Assembly (NCBI GenBank): GCA_033763395.1
Contig: JANRKQ010000230.1
Span: forward strand, 62,001 to 126,000
Origin: Xiheimicrobium sp033763395
GTDB taxonomy: Bacteria; Myxococcota; Myxococcia; Myxococcales; Myxococcaceae
Reading direction: 5' to 3'
DNA length: 64,000 nucleotides
Numbering within the stretch: the stretch's first letter is position 1; the number at the start of each line of letters is the position of its first letter. Shown here piece after piece: positions 57,823 to 64,000 of this stretch. The position numbers were made by a program, and so were the translations under genes. The notes below the pieces were generated by a model, which was not told the origin of the DNA, did not search any database, and worked only from the letters and a program-made list of their open reading frames with translations.

Positions 57823-60021
57823 TCAGTCCCTCCGGTTGCCGCCGACGATCATCTTGTCGGCCGGAATTCGAATGGCGTACTGCGCCGAGAGCCGCAGGCG
57901 CTGACCCGCTGGCACCGTCACCTTCCAGCGCTTGAGGCCGTGCGTCACCACGCCGTCGAGCGGGCCCTCGACGCCTTCCCACGAGGGCTCGATCTTCACC
58001 TCTTCGACCTTCACGTCCTTCTCTTCGGCGGCTGGCTGCGGGAGCCGCTCGCGGACCTCGACGAGCGCGGGCGACGACAGCCGGTTGTTGAGCTCGATCT
58101 CCACGTCGTGCCGCAGCACCGTCGAGCCGCCCAGGAAGCCGCCGGTCGTCTCGGCGAACGTCGTCTTGCGCGACACCTTGAGGGCCTCTTCGACGCCGAG
58201 CCCGAGCCGCTCGGCGTGCGCCCCCGGGGGCACGGCGGGCATCGCCGTCGTCATGAGGAACTCGTCGCCCACCGAGACGTCGACGGGGCCGGCGAGCAGG
58301 CCCATGGGCGTGTCGTTCCGGATGGCGAGCGTGTGGTACACCTTCGGCTCCACCGCGGGCACACAGACGTACTGGGGCCCGAGGCCGACCCGGCAGTCCA
58401 TCACCGGCACCGTCGACCACGTGCCGGTCGACGGGACGTCGACGCGCGCTGCGCAGTCATAGCGGAAGTCGAACCGATCGACGCTGGCGACTGGGATGCA
58501 GCCGGGTGGTGGAGCCAGCTGCGAGACGAAGGCCGCGCGGCGGTTGAACTGCTCCACCAGCACCATGATGACGTCGACCTGCACCGTCACGCCGACGGCG
58601 AAGACCGAGGCCCACGGGCCTGCAGGCGCCAGCCGCCCGCGCCGCGCGGGCTGATCGGCTCCGGGCATGATGAGGTTGCCGTAGTCGAGGAGATCGTCCT
58701 GGACGACGAAGGCGGGCGGAGCCCCCGGCCCCCTGAGCCCGGCGCCGGTCGGCTCTTCGTGGCCGTAGTCACCGCCCTCGTCATCGAAGGCCGGTGCATC
58801 GTCCGCGGCCAGCGTCTCGAGCACCCCGCCGAGGGACGCGGCGATGCCACCTCCACGTGGCGCGGCAGCGCGCCGGGCCATCGCCGGGTGTGAGACGGGC
58901 ATCGGGGCCGCGGAGGGCGGTGGAGGCGCGCCCGGCGCCCGCTTCGCGAACTCACGCTGAACCCCCGTCGAGCGGCTGCGCGGCGGTGCGGCGGCGCCGT
59001 CGGCTTCGTCCTCGTCGATGTCGACCGCCTGCTTGGCCGCGCCTTGTGGCGCCATGGGTGGTGGGCGGGGCTTCGGGGGCGCGACGGGCGCAGGCTCGGG
59101 AATCGGGGGCGGGCGGCGGGCCATGCCATCGAAGCCCTCGAAGAGCGCGTCGAGGCCAGGCGGGGGCGCGCGGAAGCCGGCCTTGGGCGGCGCCGGTTGG
59201 CTGCGGCCGACGCGCAGCGACTTGAGCTCGGGCACGTCGGTGCGGCGCAGCAGCTCGGCGGTCGAGAGGGACAGCGCCACGCCCTTCCAGTCCTCGCCGG
59301 TGTCCTGGGCAACCGAGGCGCGCAGCCTGAGTGCTCCACCGCCGAAGCCGGGCTCGAGCCGCAGGGTGTAGTTCGGCACCCAGCGCACGCCGGGCACCTG
59401 GTACTCGACGTCGAGCTCGATGGGGCTGGTGATGGCGTGCGAGAGCGTCACCGCCACGGCCCGGGTCACCTTCGCCTTCTGGGTGCGCTGCTCCGCCGAG
59501 GCTTCGGCCAGCCGGCGTTCCCTCAGCTGGGCTTCGTCCCGGGCCTGCTTCAGCGCCTTCTCCACCGTGCGCTTCTCGGCCAGCAGGGCCTTGAGCCGCT
59601 CGTCGACGAAGGCTGCGAGCGCGAGGGCGGCCTCGACTGGAGCCGGCCTCGGGGGAGCGCCCTCTTCGGGCGCGTAGCGCGCGGGCTTGAGGGCCTGGAG
59701 CTCGCGGGCCTCGGCGTCGAGCCGTTGAAACGAGGTCTCGAGCCGCTGCACCTCGAGGCGCGCGGCGTCTTTGGCCTTCACCTCGGCCGACTCGTCGATG
59801 GCGTCGCCGAACGTCACGTCGAACGCGGGCCGAACGTCGCGCACGTGGAGCCCGACCGGCCCCAGCCGCACGCGCGCGCGCACCGAGCCCGGCAGGAGCG
59901 ACAAGGGCAGCCCGACGACCCGCACGGTGTCAGGGCCCGGGCCCTCGAGGCGGCAGCGCCGCGTGCAGATCGCGCCGTCGCGGTACACGGTGACGGCTTC
60001 GAGCGAGCTCGTGGCGTTCAT
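57823..60021 (-). CDS. MuiA-family (DUF4139) protein, longer copy
   Basis: A 732-residue paralogue of the downstream protein. The DUF4140 N domain (SLEAVTVYRDGAICTRRCRL) and coiled coil (about 80-175) are followed by DUF4139 (DVEYQVPGVRWVPNYTLRL and LSLSTAELLRRTDVPEL). A low-complexity Pro/Ala/Gly insert (about 270-430) interrupts this domain before its end (SVDRFDFRYDC and VYHTLAIRNDTPMGLLAGPV). The insert is the chief difference between the two copies. Start ATG 60021. Function is unknown beyond the family name. Confidence 0.78.
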   Translation of the reverse strand: MNATSSLEAVTVYRDGAICTRRCRLEGPGPDTVRVVGLPLSLLPGSVRARVRLGPVGLHVRDVRPAFDVTFGDAIDESAEVKAKDAARLEVQRLETSFQRLDAEARELQALKPARYAPEEGAPPRPAPVEAALALAAFVDERLKALLAEKRTVEKALKQARDEAQLRERRLAEASAEQRTQKAKVTRAVAVTLSHAITSPIELDVEYQVPGVRWVPNYTLRLEPGFGGGALRLRASVAQDTGEDWKGVALSLSTAELLRRTDVPELKSLRVGRSQPAPPKAGFRAPPPGLDALFEGFDGMARRPPPIPEPAPVAPPKPRPPPMAPQGAAKQAVDIDEDEADGAAAPPRSRSTGVQREFAKRAPGAPPPPSAAPMPVSHPAMARRAAAPRGGGIAASLGGVLETLAADDAPAFDDEGGDYGHEEPTGAGLRGPGAPPAFVVQDDLLDYGNLIMPGADQPARRGRLAPAGPWASVFAVGVTVQVDVIMVLVEQFNRRAAFVSQLAPPPGCIPVASVDRFDFRYDCAARVDVPSTGTWSTVPVMDCRVGLGPQYVCVPAVEPKVYHTLAIRNDTPMGLLAGPVDVSVGDEFLMTTAMPAVPPGAHAERLGLGVEEALKVSRKTTFAETTGGFLGGSTVLRHDVEIELNNRLSSPALVEVRERLPQPAAEEKDVKVEEVKIEPSWEGVEGPLDGVVTHGLKRWKVTVPAGQRLRLSAQYAIRIPADKMIVGGNRRD

Positions 60022-60180
60022 CGCGTCCTCCGGGACGAGGGCGGGGGGACGAAGCGGGACTTCGACGGGCAGGACCTCACGAAGGGGCTCCTTGAAGTGG
60101 GCTCACGTCGACTCAACGCGCCCTCGGCCAGATTGATGACAGCAGATCGAAAAACGTGCGGAACGGCCGCTGGTTGGCGC

Positions 60181-61518
60181 TCAGCAGGCCTCGGTGCAGC
60201 GAAGCGTCCGGTCCTGCTGAACGGCGCAGCGCCCCGACGCACACTCGGCGTCCTCGGCGCACATCGAGCCCAGCGGCTTCGACGACGGCCGGCAGGTGAG
60301 GGAGTTGACGCGATCGCAGAAGCCGGACGAGCAGGGCACCGCGACGGTGGTGTTGGCGTCGATGGAGAAGGCGCAGGGCTCGTTGAGCGCCGCGGGGCCG
60401 GTGCAGGTGCCGGTGTCGCCGCCGCCCGCCGGCTTGCAGTACAGGTCGACGCCGACGCAGGTGCTGCGGGAAGGCTGGCAGCGCTCGCCGCGCTCGGGGG
60501 CCTTGCGACACAGCTCCATCATCGGGTCGCACAGCGTGCCGGCCTGACATTGTTCTCCGACGAAGCGCGCATAGATGGAGCCCTTGCATGCCGTGCCCTC
60601 GTCGCTCGGCGCGGTGCAGGTGCCGGGCGCTGGGGCGCGCTGCGGAAACCCGGCCCAGTCGATGAAGCCGCAGACCAGGCCGCTCTGGCAGCTCCAGTGA
60701 AAGCGGCACGGCGCGTCGGCGGGCTGGGGGCGCACGCAGGTGCCGCTGGCACCGTCGACGAAGGGCGTGACGTCGCAGGCGAGGCCGGGCTCGCAGGTGG
60801 ACGGGACCGCGGGGTCGAACGTGCACGAGTCGCCGAGCTTCCGGCGCGGCCGGCAGCGGCCCGCGAAGCAGATGAGGTCGCTCTCGCACTCGGGGCTCGC
60901 TTCGCACGGGGTGTCGAGGGGCTTGAGCCGGGTGCAGCGCCCTTCGTCGTTGCACGTGAGGCCCGGTGCGCAGCCGAAGGCGCAGGGTTCACCCTCTTTC
61001 GGCGACGTCGAGCACACGCCCCGGCAGACGCCGTTGGGCTTGATGCACACGGTGCCGGCGACGCACTCCTGCGCGTTGACGCAGGTCTCGCCGGCTGGCA
61101 CCGCGCCGACGAGGAGGCCACTGGCAAAGGTGCAGTCGGCGAACGGCCGCGCCACCGCGGCGGGGAAGTCGGGCGGAAAGGTGGGCGGGCACGCGCTCGA
61201 CTTCATGCGCTGCTCGCAGGCCGAGAGCCGGCCGGGGTCGATGCGGACGAGCTCACGCTCGAAGGACTGCTGGAGCGTGGTGTAGCCAGCGAGGCAGCGG
61301 GCCTGCTCGTTCTGCACGCAGCTCATGGCGGCTTCCCGCTGAAAGGCCGCGTAGCAGCGCGTCTTGAGGGTGCAGGTCGCGTTCGCCAGCCGCTCACAGG
61401 CCTCGGTGGGGCTGACGGTGAGCCCGGCGTCGACGGGGCCAGCGTCGGGCGTCATCATCATCGGCGTCGGGCAGGCCGACAGCACGAGCGCGCAGCAGAC
61501 GAGGAGCGGTCGAAGCAC
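60181..61518 (-). CDS. Cysteine-rich lipoprotein (Dickkopf/EGF-like repeats)
   Basis: A 445-residue lipoprotein. Lipobox VLSAC (CCALVLSACPTP) is followed by a short DAGPVDAG linker and a helical domain with four Cys, then about 300 residues with many cysteines in repeats such as GETCVNAQECVAGTVCI, GEPCAFGCAPGLTCNDEGRC and APCRFHWSCQSGLVCG. The spacing C-x4-C-x5-C-x6-C recurs, as in Dickkopf-N-type modules of myxobacteria. Probably a disulfide-rich surface protein. Start GTG 61518 with a close promoter. Function unknown. Confidence 0.8.
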   Translation of the reverse strand: MLRPLLVCCALVLSACPTPMMMTPDAGPVDAGLTVSPTEACERLANATCTLKTRCYAAFQREAAMSCVQNEQARCLAGYTTLQQSFERELVRIDPGRLSACEQRMKSSACPPTFPPDFPAAVARPFADCTFASGLLVGAVPAGETCVNAQECVAGTVCIKPNGVCRGVCSTSPKEGEPCAFGCAPGLTCNDEGRCTRLKPLDTPCEASPECESDLICFAGRCRPRRKLGDSCTFDPAVPSTCEPGLACDVTPFVDGASGTCVRPQPADAPCRFHWSCQSGLVCGFIDWAGFPQRAPAPGTCTAPSDEGTACKGSIYARFVGEQCQAGTLCDPMMELCRKAPERGERCQPSRSTCVGVDLYCKPAGGGDTGTCTGPAALNEPCAFSIDANTTVAVPCSSGFCDRVNSLTCRPSSKPLGSMCAEDAECASGRCAVQQDRTLRCTEAC

Positions 61519-61525
61519 GAAGGTG

Positions 61526-61553
61526 ATCGTACTCCGGCTGCTCTCTGGGCCAA
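61526..61553 (-). promoter_or_regulatory. Candidate promoter of the Cys-rich lipoprotein gene
   Basis: On the minus strand TTGGCC (61553-61548) and TACGAT (61531-61526) are separated by 16 bp. TACGAT ends 7 bp before GTG 61518, so the mRNA would be leaderless. Confidence 0.45.
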
Positions 61554-61564
61554 CGAGTTTCGAG

Positions 61565-62119
61565 TCAGGCCCCGAGCGCGTTTCGCACCAGGCACCCGAG
61601 CAGGCCGACGAGGATCACCCACGTGCCCCGCGCCAGCGAGCGGCCCGGGTTGAGGTCGAACGCCTCCATCGCCCAGAACAGACCGCCACGAAGCCGAGCG
61701 AAGAGGTGACTGAACGCGCCGAGGCAGTGCCGCGCCCGCGCTTTGGTCTCGGCGCGAATCATCGTCAGCATCGACTCCGGGAGCGACGCGTCGTTCTGGA
61801 TCAGCGCGGGCTGGGCGGGATGAGCGATCGGACCCGTGGATGGAGCGCTCAGCGCCGAGGTCCAGGTGACGAGCGTGGTGGCGGCCAGGGCGACGATGTC
61901 TTTCACAACACCGAGACGCTCTTCTTCGCTTCGAGGCCCGCCCGCGGGTGTGCCCGAGCCGTCGACCGACGCGGAGGCGCCCGGGCCGTCAGCGATGCGA
62001 GCCGACAGGGTCGTCCTGGAGGTGCCGTCCTTCTTCCGTTCGACGACCGCCCCGGCCCCGAACCCCTCGCCCTCGACGCTCTGGCTTCCCTTCGTGTCGA
62101 CCGACGGCTGCTCGTCCAC
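61565..62119 (-). CDS. Hypothetical protein with a C-terminal hydrophobic helix
   Basis: A 184-residue protein. The N-terminal 70 residues are Gly/Ser/Asp-rich and probably disordered; a hydrophobic segment VVKDIVALAATTLVTW lies near 75, and a C-terminal helix (GTWVILVGLLGCLV) ends the protein. Third positions are G/C-rich, supporting coding on this strand. Start GTG 62119. It may be membrane-associated. No family recognised. Confidence 0.5.
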   Translation of the reverse strand: MDEQPSVDTKGSQSVEGEGFGAGAVVERKKDGTSRTTLSARIADGPGASASVDGSGTPAGGPRSEEERLGVVKDIVALAATTLVTWTSALSAPSTGPIAHPAQPALIQNDASLPESMLTMIRAETKARARHCLGAFSHLFARLRGGLFWAMEAFDLNPGRSLARGTWVILVGLLGCLVRNALGA

Positions 62120-62224
62120 GACCGTAAAGGCTCCGGGGTGAGGGGAGTCCTCGGCCGTTGCGGGTCCTGTACCGTTCGCTGATCTCCAGAAATCAGAACG
62201 TCGGCGGAGCGCTGTGCCGGACCC

Positions 62225-62956
62225 TCAGCCGCCGCGCTTCTTCACCGCACCGGACTTGTCGAGGAAGTACGGCTCAGCCAGGCGCTTTTCGACCTTCTCG
62301 CGAAAGCCCTGCACTTCGAGGCCGGTCTCGTGGAGGAACTCGACGCAGCGGGTCTGCACGCGCCTGGCGGTCTCGTCGTGAACGAGCAGCTCGAGCACGG
62401 GCTCCCGCGCGCGGGGATCCTTCACCGTGCCCAGCGTGCGGAGCGCGGCGATCTTCACGTCGTCCGACATGTCCTTGAGGAGCGCGAGCGCGACATCGCC
62501 GATCTGGGGATCGTGCTTGCCGTCGAGGAAGTGCAGCAGCACCTCCTTCTTCTCGGGGTCGCGCGTGTACTCGACGCCGAGCCTTCGCAGCTCGTCGGTG
62601 ACGATGGCGACGACCTTCTCCTCGGGGAGGATGGCGGCGAGGATCTTCACCGCCCAGCTCGAGGCGGCCTCGCTCTTCTTGAGGAAGTCCACCACGTTCG
62701 CCACGGCCGGCTCGCCCTGCGCCACGATGGCGTCGAACACCATGCGCTTCTCGTCGGCGTCGGTCGTCTGCGGGTCGACGAGCAGCGTGAAGCGCTGCAT
62801 CAGCACTGGCACCACGTCGGGCGAGCTGGTCTGCACCAGCTCCTCGATGGCCTTCTGGCGCGCCGCCGCTTCACCGTACTTCTCGGTGACCTTCTTCTTC
62901 AGCTTCTGGGCCTTCTCGGCCGGCGTGCTGCCCTTGAAGATGTCGAACAAACCCAT
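62225..62956 (-). CDS. HEAT-repeat protein
   Basis: A 243-residue all-helical protein. An N-terminal 30-residue charged helix is followed by HEAT-like repeats, the clearest being IGDVALALLKDMSDDVKIAALRTLGTVKDPRAREPVL in pieces (SDDVKIAALRTLG, KDPRAREPVLELL). Such repeats form protein-protein surfaces. No signal peptide. It lies 51 bp downstream of the J-domain gene on the same strand and is probably co-transcribed with it. Partner unknown. Confidence 0.78.
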   Translation of the reverse strand: MGLFDIFKGSTPAEKAQKLKKKVTEKYGEAAARQKAIEELVQTSSPDVVPVLMQRFTLLVDPQTTDADEKRMVFDAIVAQGEPAVANVVDFLKKSEAASSWAVKILAAILPEEKVVAIVTDELRRLGVEYTRDPEKKEVLLHFLDGKHDPQIGDVALALLKDMSDDVKIAALRTLGTVKDPRAREPVLELLVHDETARRVQTRCVEFLHETGLEVQGFREKVEKRLAEPYFLDKSGAVKKRGG

Positions 62957-63007
62957 GAGGTGCGTGGGCCTCGCATACCCGGACGTGAAAGAAAAGCAGT
63001 CAGACTG

Positions 63008-63967
63008 TCACAGCTTGAGACCCGCGCGGACATGGCCCTGGTAGTGGGCCTCGACCGCGTCGACCGCGTGCTTGAGCGCCGGCGCATCGCCGTCGGGCAG
63101 CTTCACCTGCACGACGAGGTACAGGTCGCCGGCTGGCTCGCCCCGCAGGCCCGGCACGCCCTTGCCTCGCAACCGCAGCTTCGTGCCGGACTGCGAGCCG
63201 GGCTTGAGCGCCACCGTGCCGGAGCCGCCGAAGACCGGCACGTTGATCTGCGCGCCGTACATCGCCTCTTTCAGGGTGACCGGCAGATCCAGGTACAGGT
63301 CGCGGTCTTCGCTCCGCACCAGCGGGTGCTCGAGCACCTCGAGGTCGACGAACAAATCGCCCGCCGGCCCACCCCGGTCGCCCGGCTCGCCCTGGCCCGC
63401 GAGGCGAATGCGCGAGCCGCTCTCGACGCCCGCGGGGATCTTCACGTCGAGGCGCTTGCCCTGGAGCGAGATGGTGCGCGTCGCGCCGAGCACCGCGTCT
63501 TCCAGGGTGATCTGCATCGAGGCGACGAGATCGCCGCCCACCCGGGGGCCCGCCCTGCGCCCGCCCCGACGCCCAGCCGGCGCGGCCCCGAACATCTCTC
63601 CGAAGATGCTCTCGAAGTCGACCGGCCCTCCCTCGAAGTCGAACGAGAACCCTCCCGGCCCGGCGCGCCCTCCACCCGACGACGCGCCTGAGCGATAGGC
63701 CCGGTACTGCGCGGCCTTCTTCTCGTCCCACCCGAGCTTCGCAGCGTCGTCACCGAACTCGTCGTAGAGCTTGCGCTTGCCCTCGTCGGACAGCACCTCG
63801 AACGCTTCGGTCACCTGCTTGAACTTCTCTTCGGCGGCCTTGTCGCCGGGGTTCACGTCAGGGTGGTACTGGCGCGCCAGCTTGCGGTACGCCTTCTTGA
63901 TCTCGTCGGCCGATGCCTTTCGAGACACCCCGAGTCGCTGGTAGTAGTCGGTCACCAATGGTCTCAC
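63008..63967 (-). CDS. J-domain co-chaperone, CbpA/type II DnaJ-like
   Basis: A 319-residue Hsp40. The J domain (about 5-70) reads DYYQRLGVSRKASADEIKKA in part with HPD in YHPDVNPGD. A Gly/Phe-rich region follows (about 95-140). The zinc-finger CxxCxGxG repeats of DnaJ are absent, so it is type II. The C-terminal beta domains have DLVASMQITLEDAVLG, RLAGQGEPGD and DLYLDLPVTLKEAMYGA. It stimulates Hsp70 ATPase. Start GTG 63967. Only 33 bp of upstream sequence lies in the window. Confidence 0.92.
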   Translation of the reverse strand: MRPLVTDYYQRLGVSRKASADEIKKAYRKLARQYHPDVNPGDKAAEEKFKQVTEAFEVLSDEGKRKLYDEFGDDAAKLGWDEKKAAQYRAYRSGASSGGGRAGPGGFSFDFEGGPVDFESIFGEMFGAAPAGRRGGRRAGPRVGGDLVASMQITLEDAVLGATRTISLQGKRLDVKIPAGVESGSRIRLAGQGEPGDRGGPAGDLFVDLEVLEHPLVRSEDRDLYLDLPVTLKEAMYGAQINVPVFGGSGTVALKPGSQSGTKLRLRGKGVPGLRGEPAGDLYLVVQVKLPDGDAPALKHAVDAVEAHYQGHVRAGLKL

Positions 63968-64000
63968 CCGCGAGCCACACTAACCAGCGGCAGTGGCGAT

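Overview
The window is a GC-rich chromosomal segment with strongly G/C-biased third codon positions and tightly packed genes, often joined by 1-4 bp ATGA or GTGA overlaps. It almost certainly comes from a gliding myxobacterium (Myxococcota, Cystobacterineae-like). The decisive evidence is a complete Frizzy (frz) chemosensory locus in the gene order known from Myxococcus: frzA-frzB-frzCD-frzE-frzG-frzF on the minus strand, with frzZ divergent. Further support comes from many lipoproteins with Gly/Ser/Ala or Asp-Ala-Gly stalks, a PEGA-domain Ser/Thr kinase, PilZ proteins and DUF4124/TIGR03790-type proteins.

Layout. 0-4.2 kb: a possible gene tail at the edge, a fused SpmA-SpmB membrane protein, then a divergent operon of a short Hsp70, an SCP2-like protein and a small helical protein. 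4.2-8.6 kb: tRNA-Val(CAC), a DUF4124 protein, tRNA-Arg(CCT), a CCA-adding enzyme (neither tRNA encodes CCA), an intergenic region rich in DnaA-box-like 9-mers and inverted repeats, mnmA and a lipoprotein. 8.6-18.7 kb: a stalked cytochrome-like lipoprotein, a SPOR protein, a calcium-repeat lipoprotein, a ribbon-helix-helix protein, a UDP-sugar epimerase/decarboxylase, SRPBCC and YceI proteins, a cNMP-binding/VWA/MoxR trio, a bestrophin-like protein, a 2OG-Fe(II) oxygenase and a PilZ-TM-AMIN fusion. 18.9-27.7 kb: ilvE, then the frz locus.

27.7-35.4 kb: a peptidoglycan-binding protein, a radical SAM protein, rpmE, a DUF1385 protein, a DpnA-like adenine methyltransferase followed by a decayed tandem copy of its own 3' end, an alkyltransferase-like protein and pepA. 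35.5-45.9 kb: a phospholipase C-like protein, an alkaline-phosphatase-superfamily membrane enzyme, a carboxypeptidase-regulatory repeat protein, several lipoproteins including a lactonase propeller, a PrpR/ScfR-type regulator, an FKBP isomerase and a zinc-ribbon protein. 46-49.5 kb: prfA-prmC-murA and a 38-residue, acid-free basic protein with its own terminator-like hairpin. 49.5-64 kb: a Ser/Thr kinase operon, a discoidin-like membrane protein, a TIGR03790 lipoprotein, two tandem MuiA-family proteins, a Cys-rich lipoprotein, a HEAT protein and a CbpA-like J protein.

How the genes work together. The Frz proteins form one pathway: FrzA/B couple the cytoplasmic receptor FrzCD to the FrzE kinase, FrzF/G set receptor methylation, and FrzZ is the output that controls cell reversal. 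The translation genes (two tRNAs, cca, mnmA, rpmE, prmC, prfA) are housekeeping. Several starts carry a TA-rich -10 hexamer only 6-8 bp upstream, which suggests that leaderless mRNAs are common in this stretch. I saw no CRISPR array, insertion sequence, prophage or rRNA. All functional calls rest on reading the sequence; no database search was run.
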